A stretch of 64,000 nucleotides of DNA from Malurus cyaneus samueli (GCA_009741485.1 CM019219.1:4399527-4463526), one strand, 5' to 3'; numbered from the stretch's first letter, positions 40,301-51,053 are shown. The notes: generated by a model from the sequence alone, not told the origin. Program-made: numbers and translations.

Positions 40301-43300
40301 AAAAGCAAGCCCTTTTATGCTCTGCTCATGCTTCATGTAGTTGCCATGGCTAAACTATTTTTCCTTAAACACCTGAGACTTGATGGGTTGGAGGAAAAGT
40401 TCCAGCCCAAACCAGTATGTCAACAGGCTGTTCTAACACTTAATTCTATCTTCCAAAAAATTATTGTACTTTTACTGAATGGAGGCTCTGAGACACAGAA
40501 ATCACACATCTAACACTAGATAACCTGTTCACTTTTAAACACAGATTAAGTTTCCATGAAGGAAAGTACTAACTTTTTCTCAAAGCCTGATGAACTCAAG
40601 CTGAAAAGAGTTTGTCTTTTATTCAGCTGTTTTCTGAAACATAGCCATGCCCTGAACTGAGCCTTATGCTTAATGAAGGGCCCGTTTCCCTTAATTAAGA
40701 ACTGATTTGGGATAAAAGCAGCATTCCCCAGACAATCACCTAAGCTGTGCCCGGCCACAGAGACTCCTCCTTTGAAGTCGGGGTTGCGGCTCATGAAAAG
40801 CGCGTATAGGCGGTTCATTTCCATGCCCACTTTATCCACGATGGTCTGGCAGTAGGTGGGGCTGTTGTAGAACAGGATGTCGAGCAGCGTTTCGTTGGTG
40901 AAGTGCCTCAGGCGACCAATGCTGGGCAAAGTGATTTTCTTTATGTTCCTGGTAACACAGAATCATTAGAAGCATGAAAGGCTTTAAAGAAACACTGGTA
41001 AGGGCTTTGTTAGCTTTTGAAATTAATGCAATGTAAATTTTACAGAAAGGGTCTCTAAAGACATTTTTAAAAAACATACAGCCTTCTGGCCTTGTTGCAT
41101 ATTCATATATTAATGCTACCTGCTGATTGTAATATTTGAGAAAGATACAGCTCCCCTTTTTTCTCTCCAGGCTAAAGAGATGCCTGAAATAACCTCTTCT
41201 CTATTCCAACACTGTCCTCATAAAGTACCAGGGAAGTTTGGTGAGCAGATTGAAGTGAAGAGAAAAAGAACTCGCATGTAAAATTAGGATCACAGAATTG
41301 TAAAAATTCCCTTTTAGAAGAAAAAGCTTGGCATCACCATCTGCCTGCCTGGAGTGAAGGCAGCTGCAGCGGAATTGCTATAGACTTGAGACTGCCTGGT
41401 TTGATGAACAGAATAATGACACCTTCCCATACAGGGCTCAAATGCAAGTAAAAGACTAAGGCTTGAGGAAAGCAGTGTGGTTTGACTGAGCTGGAACAGT
41501 CTGGAGAACATCAGCGTGTCCTTTAAGTGGCACAGGTTGCCACCCTCACAATTTCTATTTCCCCATCTTTGAGCGAGGAAAAACAGTTTGAAATGAGAAG
41601 TTACAGCAAAGCAGTAGGCACAGAGAAGGGATTTTAAAATAGAGTTTTAAATGCTGTAACACTCCTACTCAAATATAGATACTTTGCTTCAAAAAAAAAA
41701 AAACCTCCTTAGCTCAAGTGCCTGATCATAATTCAGGTATCCTTTACGACTGGCCAGAGGGGCTCAGTGCCTTTCTCAGAAATAATCCTGGGGTCAAACT
41801 CAATCAGACTGCAGGAAAGTAAGGAAAAGAAAACTCTCTGCTCTAAATTGTCCACACCTGGAACTGGACAAAATATCTCTATGTTCAGCACCTCATACTT
41901 GTGATCACAATCTCTACACACTCACTCATTATCAAGTATCATGCATGGACTACTCTCATGCGAGTGAAAACAAAGATGTGTGCAGGAGAAAAAAATCCTC
42001 ATGCCTTTCCAGCTTTCGCCATCAAAATATTAGTTTCTAAAAGTGAGCAATTCTCTTTTGTAACCCAGTCACGCATTTGTTTATCTAGTCTGCAGATGAG
42101 TACAACACACTCACCTGTCTACACCTGTAGCATCTCCATGCAGAGAACTGTGCCAGTGAACTGGAAGGAATTCCACCCTGCTCACTTTGCGTTCCTCCAA
42201 GCATTTCTTAAAGTGAGTCTGCAACAACTTCAGAGAAACAGTCCTAAAATCATCAACTGTGAGGAAAAAGAAGAATGAAAATCTGATAGCTGCAGTACTC
42301 AAGTAACACATACATAGTCCCTCCTTCCCCTTAATTTCACACATACTCAGAATACAGATGATGGAAACTCAAAAGTGGAAAAATCTTTACAAGTATTACT
42401 ATTCTAACAATAAGAAAGCAGACATTTTTCTTAGAGTGGATTTTCTCACAAGCTTTTATTTATCTCACAATGACTCTATGTTTACTCCATGACAGACAGG
42501 GCTTTCTTAATTTACTCATTTGTACTGGTGTGTATGTTAAAAAATGCAAACAAAAAAAGACACCACACACACAGACCACACAATGCAAACACATCCACTC
42601 ACACCACAAAAACAAAAAGCCAAAAAAAACCATCAACCAGAACAAAACCCTCACCACACATCCTAAAACCCCAATCATCCTGAAGTCTGATATTGAGTAC
42701 TAGTAATAACAGCTAAAGCTTCAAGTCTGACAGTACACAGATTCTGCCTTTGGAAAATAATCATGAAAAAAATTCTACCAGATATTGAACTTCTTATTAG
42801 AGAGTTTTCTTTAAAAAAAGATAAAGACATGCTTATCTGAATATGAGCTAGACAGAGCCACATTTAAACAGTTCAGAATACAACTGCTCATTATACAAGC
42901 CCAAACTTACCACACTCAACAATGCTTCTAAACCTCAAGTCACATACAGGACCAATGCCATGAACCATAAACACCAGATGATCAATTTGGGACATTTCTC
43001 CTGCAGGAAAAAAGAAGGAAAACATTCAGAGTGCCAATACGCACTGCAGAAGTGAATGTAAGAGTCAAGCAAGTATAATACACAATTGTTTTATAAAGCC
43101 TGTGACATAACATGGTTCAGGATGTAATAGAGTCCACAGGACTCCTTTGACTGAAAAACCCCAAAACCACATAACCTCTTTCAAGTAGACTAGATGAAGG
43201 AATATTTTTCGTCTTTAGACTCCAGGCATGAACAGAACTTCACCCACTATTGTCCAGCTTTTGCACACATCCAAACTGACTGCTCCCAGGGCAGACCCAA

Positions 43301-46300
43301 GTACACCAGGAATCTCATCACCTACCATCAGGAATCTCATCATGGTCATCATCAATTCCACGTTTCACTACCCTTGGCCTTGCCTGGCCATCTTGAGTGG
43401 TGCCCCATTCATCTGGTGTGGCAGAAGGTTGGAACTGAACTATGACCTGCAACAAACACAGTATTCAATTCTAACCACAGAAATCCCCCATCACTCAGAT
43501 TTTTGGCCTGAAAGCACTGCATGGCTTAATACATTTTTGATCGCTTTACCTTGCAATCTGAAACTCAAATGTTTTCTTCCATATAATCATCATTAGTGTG
43601 AAAAGTAACCAGATGACTCAGAGAAAATAACCACTAGTTGAAGAAGCTGGGCCTGCTCAGTGGTTCTGAACCATTTTAACTCCACAGTCAAGCGTTATTC
43701 AAGCTCCTCTTTCCTACTCTCCAGTATCCACTCTTCCTTAGCAGATTGCTGCTAATATAAGGAATCTTATATTACCTTGTTTACAATAACTCCATCACAA
43801 GGACAAAATGGAAAAAACAACTGCAGTGCTTTTCAGGGAAGGACAACAGCATTTGAAGTAGCCCAGAAACCCTAGAGAGGAACTGGGTTGTACAGCTGTT
43901 TATAGGACTTACACTTAGAGTCTGAAATCATTTTTATGACATAAAGTGATTTAAATGCTTCCTCTCTAGGTTTTTACTGGACAGAATTCCCCAACCAGCA
44001 CTATTAAACATTTAAAGTAGGAGCAACCATGATTCTTTCTGGCCTTTTGATGGTTCTATATATTAATTACTGCAACTGTGATAAGTCAACAGTTAACAGC
44101 ATTGGTCAATAAGGGTGAAGTCCATGTTTTAATCACGAAACTGTTCAGAGTATTTAGAATAACTTTAAAAGCTTGTCTCGCTATACTTTCTTATGGCCTA
44201 AAAATAGTCACAGCAGAAACCTTCTCAGGGCTTACATAAAGAAATGATTTACCTTATAGTTAGATTAACGCTCTTCTCCACATGAAAGCTCTTAGTTTTA
44301 ATTATCTTCCATTTGGTACAGACTGTCTGAGGTTAAACTAATTCAAATTGCTTACCATTTGCTGGCAGCTATGTTTAGCCAAAATATCTACTATGCAAAC
44401 CCTTATTCTCCCTAGGTTTCAGAAAGCATTGTCTTTTAACCACATGACAGCACATTCAAGCAACCACAAGTTCAGTGTTCTGTAAATTTGACCATCTTTA
44501 ATGCACACATATCCAAAACAACCAACTGTTACGATTCATTCAAGATTAGGACTGCATTCAATTTATGCTTCCATCCATTTGCTCATTCACCCTTAATGAA
44601 TCCTGTGAGACACAACTGCCAGAATCTATTACCTTGGGATTATGCATGACAATTGTCTCCCCATTTGGAAATTCAAGTCGCCGATGCCATTGATTCGTAG
44701 TTACAGCCCTTTTATATTCTGCCTGAAACAGTAAACAAATTACACAAAATCAGCATGGCAGCCTTCTCAGTATTCTTTTGGCCTCATGCATCATCTGTAA
44801 TGTTACAGTTAAAATCCACATGACTTTGTTTATATAAAAATGTCACATGTAGAGCTACACAAGTAGATTTCAGATCACAGCAGTGCAAGACTGATGCATG
44901 AGCAATTTGGCCTTGTAGCCACTCCTCGTTCCAGGATTTATGTTCCAGCAAGTGCATTATGGAAATCATTTTAATGAAACGGAAAGCATTATTTCTAAAG
45001 TGATTAATACAATGAACTAACACAGTTTTTGTGACTTACTAACCTCCAGTTTGTCACTAAAATCCTCAGTGTAAGGGATGAAGCGGCTGTCCTTGTCTCC
45101 CTTGTAGAACCACATGCAGCGCCTCACTTCCGAAGGCTCCTCATCCCAGTACACGGCTTTCCTCAGCCGCTCGTACAGGAAGACGTCGTAGCGGCCCCCG
45201 TCCGTGCTCAGCACCACGCTCTCGGGGTCAGGCTGGACTGGGACACACAGCCACACCTGGTTACCACACTAACACACACCTGGCTTCAATCCCACCCTGC
45301 TCACTGCTGGGATCAGTGTTAGGGCTGATAGTTACACCACGGCAGAGAAGTTTTATAACATTGTGATGCTTCTAAAGTGCTTTTATGCACTCCGTACACA
45401 ACAAAAAGCTTAGAAAAACTCCCAGATATGAATATTTATTCCAGAACTGGCAGTTTAACAAAAAGTTAACCCAAGAAACAAGTAACCAGGAATTCTAAAC
45501 GAAAATCAGATACCTACTTGGGGTGGTGCATCTCCAACACTGAAAGCATCAAGCAATGATAATGTACCAACTAATTTATTCCAATATTTTTCTTTTAGTC
45601 TTTCTGCTCACCTCTGGATAAGGCAGACTTACCAGAATTATAGACCTCCTCCAGTTTTGCAGAATCCAGAATGCTGAATGGCATCCATATTTGCTTGTCC
45701 TCCACCTCCTTACAGTAGAACCAGTGGGGCTGAACTGGCTCATATTGGTTCTGCAGGAACATAGGAGAGGCCGGGACCAGGGGCCCTGCAGGCCTGGCAG
45801 TCTGGAGCTGGGACTGTGGAAACTGAAAAGAGAAGGGCTCAGCACCTCAATTTCACAGGGCTTTTACAGAACTCATCTATACTTTGTTATAAGGAACACT
45901 CTGAAACTTTATTTCTAACATTTTTTCCTCCCCAAGAACATTATCTTCATTTCTAAAAATATTGTCCACTTAATCATGTGTTTGAAAACTTATACCTTTT
46001 CAAACTGAGAACAAATGTGAATTCCATTCCTACAAACACTTTTTAAAAAAGCTGCCCTGGTTTAGCATCATTACCTAAAGCCAGTAAGATTTCAAATATT
46101 CTCTTATATTTTCAAATTTATTTTAGTAATGCTTTTCTGCAGGAAAGAGAGAATGGATGCTAATGCTTTACATCATACAAAATCCTTAACCAAAATGTTT
46201 CAAAGAGTTTGCTGACAATTTTATGTGACTTAGTTTCAAGAAGTTCTGGCTTCACCAACAATCTTGATAAGATTTTAGCCTGCATCCTGTAAAAGGCTGA

Positions 46301-49300
46301 ATAACACAATTTAAAGCTGAAACTCAGCAAACTCAGAAACCCTTAGAAAAGAGCACCAGAACTTCATAACCTGGCTTTATTTCTGACACCACAGGCTCAC
46401 AGAGCTACAGCCTCAGGGAATGCTCGCTTCGAAAATCAGGAAGTCTTCCTGAACCAGCTCCAAGCTATTTCTAGTGAAAAGATTTTGCTGTTATAAATGG
46501 TTCAAGATTTTTTTCTGGGCTATTTTTTGTACAGAAGAAAATCTTTAAAAGATAAAATACACATAGTTCAAAGAGTAAAGTGACTTGTTTAGCTGTGGTA
46601 CCCAGAACGAGTCCCATACCTGTGTCAGTGGCCCCGGGGGTGTCTGGTACATCTGCACGGGTGGCACAGGGGATGCCGTGTGGGCAGGGGGGTGGCTCTG
46701 CTGCAGCTGGGGCGGGGTGAGGTAGGGGTTAGCCCTGCTGCTCAGGGTGGTGTGCCTGTAGGGGTTATAGCCCTGCTGCTGGGGTGTCCCTGCAGGCAGG
46801 GCAGCGCTGGTGGGCGGGGGACAGCTCTGCTGAGGGGACTGGTAAGCTGCCATTCCCACCTGGGAAGTGGGTGGGGCACTGTAAGATTGGGATTTAGGAA
46901 TATGTGGTGAAAAGGCATTTTGCCCATCCTGTGACCCAGACACGGCAGGAAGCGAAGTGGGAGGTCTGGAGAAGGCTGGTGCTCCGACAGGTGTTGAAAC
47001 AGTGGTTAAGGGTGGCTGCCCAATATTTCCAAAGGGATCACTGCTACTAGGAACTTGAGAGAAGTAGCTGAAAGTCTGTGGTGGGTTGGGGCTGGCAGAA
47101 GTCTGACCCAAGAAGCTGTCCTCTTCCCCAACATCTGCAGAATCATCTGCAAAAACAAAAGGATAACCAGAGATCTTGTGAGAGCTTCAAACCACTGTAT
47201 GGGGTCAAAATGTTCCACAACATTATCAGCTATTGCCAAAACTGCTGGTCCCCATAAAGCCAAAAGGATTATAAAGCTTACACATCCTTGATTAGGCACA
47301 TAATGAAATGAAACAAAAGATACCAAGCCTTCAAGAACATTTTAAATGGACCATGAAAGTCACTCGGTGTACACAAGAAAAGCAACAAAATTTTAAAATA
47401 TTAAATAAGAAACCGAAATAACAAGGAGTTGGGACCTTCCCAGTGCAATCTGGCAGGCACTAAAATCCCTCCCAACTTCACTTATCCCTCAAATGCAACA
47501 ACAGCCTTGCGGTCATGTCCTTTCACTATGAAGCTTAGGACTTAATACTCTAATTTTTAGGATAGAGCTTTAGAACATTCTTATATAGGCCAAACCTACT
47601 GGTTAACTGACCCATTCTCACCTCCTCCTTGAGCAGAGCCCTCTCAAGGTTTCTCATTTGACTTGCAATGTTGCCATAACTCATGATCCTAAGTAACTTC
47701 ATGAGCAGGACTTACTCCAGTTCTCTCTAAAAATCCTACTCTACACTTGCATAAAAGCTGCATCTCTGGTGCAGAAAAATTAATCCCCATTCTACACAAT
47801 TGCAGGAGGATTTAAAAAGATGCAAGGCCACTAACTCCTTTTCACATTGAGAAAATAAATAAAACGGGTCCTGATCAATCAGTTTAGTGGGGTTTTTTTG
47901 CAGTGATCTAGGAACAAGCAAGGAAAAAAGGAGTTTTGTCCTTATTGCAGGTTTCACAGTAAGCTCACCAAAGCTGTGATGGCCTGAGCAGCACTGCCTG
48001 CCTGCTGAGGAACAGCACCTTGCAAGGAGTCAGTGCCATCTGCAGCAGTCAACTGATAGGGAGTATCAAGGGAGTACAGGGGAATCCACGGAGAAGTCTC
48101 CCTAGGAAGCTGCTGCTCTAATTAATTAATCATAAAAGCTGCCAAGATTAAAAAGAACTATTTTAGCCATCTTTTATTTAGTCTTTGCAGATGGTGTCAA
48201 TTTGAGGCATGACCCGCATTTATCAATTTCTCTTATTTTCATTTATGGCACTTGATCCCACTTTGAGGAACAAAGCCAAAATCTATGTGTGCAAGCCACT
48301 GTGTGGAGAACAGTGAAACCACGTAGAACCAACAACCACTCTGAAATCAGGCCTGGGGATTATCTCCCAGCTGCAAGCAGAGTAGCCATTTATACTAAAT
48401 AAACAATAAAATCCACCTTCCTTTCACATTTCCTAAACACTGTGGGACAGAGAGAAGCAAATTGCAAACCACACTGTCAACTCTCAGCTTTCCCAAACTG
48501 GAGGTGGAAGAGCAGACCCTTCACCTCACCGTGTCAGGTTCACCCTAAATATGCAACAGTGTGCTCATGAGTTCTCAAGGCCTTCAGCAAATGAATGTTC
48601 ACAAAACACCTGCTCTTTTCGAGTTTCAAACAGGTTTGGGAGATTTAGTCTAACTGCAGCTTTCTTTGTAAAACAAGGCTGACAAAAGATCTGCCAAAAA
48701 ATATAAATACGTACATATATACACAACATACATATATGTATATATGTACATACCATTTTCCAACACAAAGCATTACTTTATATCTTGCTTTTTTTCCAAT
48801 TTTGCAAAAGGTAAGTTGGAACATAAACCCAGCCTGGCAGGAAAACAAGCAAGTCACAGCACAGCTTTAAGATGTGCTCTTCCATGTATAAAAGCAGTCT
48901 TTCTTCAACTGTGACTGTGTCAACCTCCTGTACATCTCTCCGTACACAAGGTACAACCTTGCCATTCCCAGACTGGCACCAGACAAGCACAAATGACATC
49001 AGTTCACATCCTTGCTGCGAATACTCCTCCCTGCCTACAGTAAATATGTTGGTTACATCACCCACACCTGAGCCAGAGAAGGCATTTTATTCTCAAACTG
49101 CAGAGCTCAAACCACTAATCACTCTTGGAGACAGATAAACCCATGATTGACTACACACAGCTTCCTAATGTTGGCTGTCAGATGGCAAACAAATCTTAAG
49201 ACTGATTCTTCTTACATTTTACACAACTTCAAATTCAAGAGCTTTTTCTTTCCTGTTTCGTATTATGATTCCAAATACAAACTATTCTACTCAGCAAGGC

Positions 49301-50770
49301 CCCAACAACACCTGGCTGAACAGATGGTGAGTACACTTGACCAGGGAAACAGAACATTTAACAGGACATGGGCCTCACTTGGACTGACATGGAATGTGGC
49401 ACAATCCCTGACACTGAAATTCACTCCACTGCAGAACCATGAATCCTCACCCAAACAAATTTTAAGTCACATGGAGAGTGTAAGATTCACCAGTTAAACA
49501 AATCCCATCAGATTTTATCCCTGGCTGGCTTCAAAATATTCAGTAAAGTGTCAGGACAGCCATTTGTGTAAAGCTACTGGCCAGATCAGCACTTAAAAAT
49601 TATTTTTAATGGAAAATTAATGTATGCTTATATGAAAGAAAAGTTGTATGAATTACTCAATGGAATTAGTAATCAATCAACTACCTAGATACTTCAAGTA
49701 AGTAGGAATAATATTCTGATGCATTTATCCCTCCTACCCAAAAAATGTAGTTGATCTAAAGAAATGTTTCAAAGCCATACTTGGCAAGCATTTTATTTAA
49801 CCTACAGAAATGCACTGCACTGATTTCCAGCTATATTAGCACTTATTTTAGCTAAGATACATCAGTGTTGAAATCTTGAAGACTCAGCATAGAATAGTCT
49901 GTGTTAAAAGGGACCTTTAAAGGTCATTAGTCCAATCCCAACATGCACAATGCAGAAAAATTCGAAATATCTGATTTCTAGATGCATTTCTAACCTTCAG
50001 AGCTTTAATCTCTGACTGAACACATTCCCAGAAAAATCCATTCCTTTATCTGAAACTGCCTGAGTGTCAGATTTTAAGCTGCACACGCATGTGTTGAAAA
50101 CACCATTGAAGCTTTAGGAGGAAAGGATATTAGAACCAGGATTAAATTGGCAAGGATATTTAAGCTATCTGCTTAACGTGCTATTTTCACAATGGAAAAA
50201 CGGAAGATAACAAGAGAGAGGAGCTTAAAAAAATGCGAAAACATTAAGGACACACTGAATGGAAGCACTGGCACATCGGTGAGCAGGAAGCGCGATGATC
50301 AGCGCCCGTCTTTAGACACAGCACTAAAACACACACACAGGTGGTAGTGGGTTTTAGTATCAGGGGAAGTAGAAGAAATTAAGTGCAGGAAAACGGAATA
50401 TGTAATCCCGAGCAGGGTGTCTGCTGAGGCACCACCAGGGACACCCAACTCGGGGAGCCCCAGAGCCGGGTCGAGCCCACACTTACCGGGCTCTCCGGGC
50501 CCGTAACCCCCCTTGGCAGCCCCGGCTCGGCTCTGAGGGCTCCCCAGGCCCCACCGCCCCTTCCCGGCGGGACCCCCACGGCCCCTGCGCTCCCGGCTGC
50601 CCTCCCTCCCTGTCCCCCTCTTTCGTACCGGCGGGCAGGAGCGCGGGGCCGGGCGGCGCGACCGGCGCTTGGCTGACCGGGATGAAGGGCACGTTGAAGC
50701 TGAACTCGGTGGCGGAGGAGGAGAAGAGCAGGTTGGTGCCGGTGCCTCCCCCGGGTTTCGCCGCCGCCAT
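34239..50770 (-). CDS. SEC23IP: SEC23-interacting protein (p125A), complete gene span, 18 coding exons
   Basis: SEC23IP is a COPII-associated protein at ER exit sites. It binds SEC23 through a proline-rich N-terminal part, contacts SEC31, and recognises phosphoinositides with its SAM-DDHD region. It belongs to the intracellular PLA1-like DDHD family but is generally held not to be an active phospholipase. Eighteen exons join without frame breaks to 2,988 nt (995 residues plus stop), close to the roughly 1,000-residue mammalian protein. Order seen: [10 protein letters not shown] near the N terminus, proline-rich exon 2 (about 48-223), WWE domain (about 254-335), GHSLG nucleophile motif (565-569), SAM domain (about 639-695) and DDHD domain (about 770-985). 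The start at 50770 has the conserved MAAAKPGGG opening and a GCCGCC context. Introns are AT-rich; I see no other gene in them. The gene diverges from MCMBP across 225 bp. Exon edges were set by eye; identity is very secure. Confidence 0.97.
36284..36446 (-). CDS. SEC23IP: SEC23IP coding exon 17, end of DDHD domain
   Basis: 163 nt (residues about 915-968) with [20 protein letters not shown] and [18 protein letters not shown] and HLCYW are the closing DDHD motifs. The acceptor is GATTTTAG|CT and the donor ACTG|GTAAGG. Confidence 0.96.
36890..37075 (-). CDS. SEC23IP: SEC23IP coding exon 16, DDHD insert with coiled coil
   Basis: 186 nt (residues about 853-914). It encodes [20 protein letters not shown] and then a Glu/Lys-rich helix ([19 protein letters not shown]). 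The acceptor is TTTCTCAG|AG and the donor GAAG|GTATGT. Confidence 0.96.
37464..37566 (-). CDS. SEC23IP: SEC23IP coding exon 15, DDHD domain
   Basis: 103 nt (residues about 819-852). [12 protein letters not shown] carries the Asp of the first metal/catalytic DDHD motif, and [13 protein letters not shown] the downstream His pair. The acceptor is TTAACAG|CTT and the donor CTGG|GTAAAA. Confidence 0.95.
38144..38299 (-). CDS. SEC23IP: SEC23IP coding exon 14, start of DDHD domain
   Basis: 156 nt (residues about 767-818). It encodes [20 protein letters not shown] and [12 protein letters not shown], with the GSP-containing strand typical of DDHD proteins. The acceptor is CTGGTAG|GTT and the donor CCCA|GTGAGT. 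Confidence 0.96.
38440..38646 (-). CDS. SEC23IP: SEC23IP coding exon 13, SAM-DDHD linker
   Basis: 207 nt (residues about 698-766). The acceptor is TTTAAAAG|GAA, a weak pyrimidine tract, and the donor CAG|GTGAGA. A Lys/Ala/Ser-rich linker ends with [20 protein letters not shown], which leads into the DDHD domain. Confidence 0.93.
38813..38908 (-). CDS. SEC23IP: SEC23IP coding exon 12, second half of SAM domain
   Basis: 96 nt (residues about 666-697), containing [20 protein letters not shown], the typical closing SAM helix. The acceptor is TTTAG|CTC and the donor CAG|GTAAAT. Confidence 0.95.
39267..39437 (-). CDS. SEC23IP: SEC23IP coding exon 11, acidic linker and first half of SAM domain
   Basis: 171 nt, phase 0 at both ends (residues about 609-665). 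The acceptor is TATTAAG|ATG and the donor CTG|GTACAAA. An acidic stretch ([10 protein letters not shown]) is followed by [20 protein letters not shown], the first SAM helices. Confidence 0.94.
40013..40131 (-). CDS. SEC23IP: SEC23IP coding exon 10
   Basis: 119 nt (residues about 569-608), opening [20 protein letters not shown]. The acceptor is TTTCCAG|GT and the donor CAG|GTAATT. The remainder is a variable linker. Confidence 0.93.
40740..40948 (-). CDS. SEC23IP: SEC23IP coding exon 9, carries the GHSLG nucleophile motif
   Basis: 209 nt (residues about 499-568). The acceptor is TTACCAG|G. It encodes [20 protein letters not shown] and ends [10 protein letters not shown]. The glycine closing GHSLG is split by the intron (G|GT). 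Ser about 567 is the predicted nucleophile position. Confidence 0.95.
40949..42114 (-). other. SEC23IP: SEC23IP intron 8 (about 1.2 kb)
   Basis: Non-coding. It contains an A-run of about 14 near 41690. No repeat family or RNA gene is recognised. Confidence 0.7.
42115..42256 (-). CDS. SEC23IP: SEC23IP coding exon 8
   Basis: 142 nt (residues about 452-498) with [20 protein letters not shown]. The acceptor is CCTCACAG|TT and the donor ACAG|GTGAGT. Confidence 0.95.
42540..42664. repeat. CA-rich low-complexity tract
   Basis: Degenerate CA/CCACA/AAAC-rich sequence within SEC23IP intron 7. The open frames on both strands are compositional. Confidence 0.8.
42911..43000 (-). CDS. SEC23IP: SEC23IP coding exon 7, lipase-like core start
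   Basis: 90 nt (residues about 422-451). The acceptor is TCCTGCAG|GA and the donor TGTG|GTAAGT. It encodes [25 protein letters not shown] is the expected oxyanion-loop region of the alpha/beta hydrolase fold. Confidence 0.95.
43326..43446 (-). CDS. SEC23IP: SEC23IP coding exon 6
   Basis: 121 nt (residues about 382-421), opening [20 protein letters not shown] and ending [10 protein letters not shown]. The acceptor is GTTGCAG|GTC and the donor GATG|GTAGGT. The last exon bases are repeated just inside the intron (see findings). Confidence 0.94.
43447..44632 (-). other. SEC23IP: SEC23IP intron 5 (about 1.2 kb)
   Basis: AT-rich non-coding sequence between exons 5 and 6; nothing recognisable. Confidence 0.7.
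44633..44722 (-). CDS. SEC23IP: SEC23IP coding exon 5
   Basis: 90 nt, phase 0 at both ends (residues about 352-381). The acceptor is TGTTTCAG|GCA and the donor AAG|GTAATA. It encodes [20 protein letters not shown], strongly conserved in the family. Confidence 0.94.
45044..45237 (-). CDS. SEC23IP: SEC23IP coding exon 4, WWE domain continued
   Basis: The acceptor is GTGTCCCAG|TC and the donor GAG|GTTAGT. Residues about 287-351. TDGGRYDV and [10 protein letters not shown] complete the WWE domain, and [15 protein letters not shown] leads to the lipase-like part. Confidence 0.95.
45633..45822 (-). CDS. SEC23IP: SEC23IP coding exon 3, start of WWE domain
   Basis: The acceptor is TTTTCAG|TTTCC and the donor TCTG|GTAAGT. 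Residues about 224-286, with [20 protein letters not shown] marking the start of the WWE fold. Confidence 0.94.
46620..47146 (-). CDS. SEC23IP: SEC23IP coding exon 2, proline-rich SEC23-binding region
   Basis: Largest exon (527 nt, residues about 48-223). The acceptor is TTTTTGCAG and the donor CAG|GTATGG. It encodes an acidic start ([12 protein letters not shown]), then [20 protein letters not shown], then a long Pro/Gln/Ser-rich stretch including GYNPYRHT and [12 protein letters not shown]. In the known protein this proline-rich part binds SEC23. It is likely disordered. Confidence 0.95.
48709..48756. repeat. AT/AC simple repeat
   Basis: Alternating purine-pyrimidine run (ACATATATAC and GTATATATGTAC) in SEC23IP intron 1; partly palindromic. 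Confidence 0.85.
49886..49945 (-). mobile_element. CR1-like LINE 3' end fragment
   Basis: AGAATAGTCTGTG followed by GGGACCTTTAAAGGTCATTA is the reverse complement of the typical CR1 3' UTR. It is short and diverged, in SEC23IP intron 1. Confidence 0.65.
50629..50770 (-). CDS. SEC23IP: SEC23IP coding exon 1 (residues 1-47)
   Basis: The ATG lies at 50770-50768. The product carries the family signature [20 protein letters not shown]. The donor is CCG|GTACG and the exon ends in phase 1. It lies inside the CpG island. Confidence 0.95.
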
Positions 50771-50827
50771 GGCCGCGCCCCGGCCACGTCCAACCCCGTC
50801 CAACCCCAGCGCCTTCCGCCCTCAGCC

Positions 50828-50839
50828 AAGATGGCGGCG
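50828..50839 (+). promoter_or_regulatory. YY1-type motif AAGATGGCGGCG
   Basis: It matches the AANATGGCGGC core used by YY1 at housekeeping promoters, usually just downstream of the start site. It lies 160-170 bp before the MCMBP start codon and points towards MCMBP, placing the likely MCMBP transcription start near 50810-50830. Confidence 0.7.
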
Positions 50840-50995
50840 GCGGCCGCGCGCAGCCGTGAGGGGCGGGAGGCGGGCCCGGCCGCCATTCCCGCAGGAAGAG
50901 GAGGAGGAGGGCGAAAAGGAAGAGGAGGAGGAAGCGGCGGCGGTCCCCGCGCTGGGCTGGAGAGCGGGAGACCGCAAGGTGCCGGCAGCCCCGCC

Positions 50996-51053
50996 ATGCC
51001 GTGCGTGGGCGACTGGCTCAACAGCCCCCTGAGCATCGTGCAGGGCATCTTCG
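50996..51053 (+). CDS. MCMBP: MCMBP coding exon 1
   Basis: Encodes [19 protein letters not shown], ending in phase 1 at TTCG|GTGAGG. The start context is GCCGCC-like (CCCGCCATGC). An in-frame ATG also exists upstream at 50831 (see findings). Confidence 0.93.

Larger units (their letters stand above)
47147..50628 (-). other. SEC23IP: SEC23IP intron 1 (about 3.5 kb)
   Basis: The longest SEC23IP intron. It contains a CR1-like fragment (about 49886-49945) and an AT/AC simple repeat (about 48709-48756). The remaining sequence is AT-rich with no coding signal. Confidence 0.8.

Noticed and set aside
50299..51048. 249-codon minus-strand open frame over the CpG island
   Set aside because: It runs in a different frame from the SEC23IP start and consists of proline/arginine low-complexity sequence; a GC-rich shadow.
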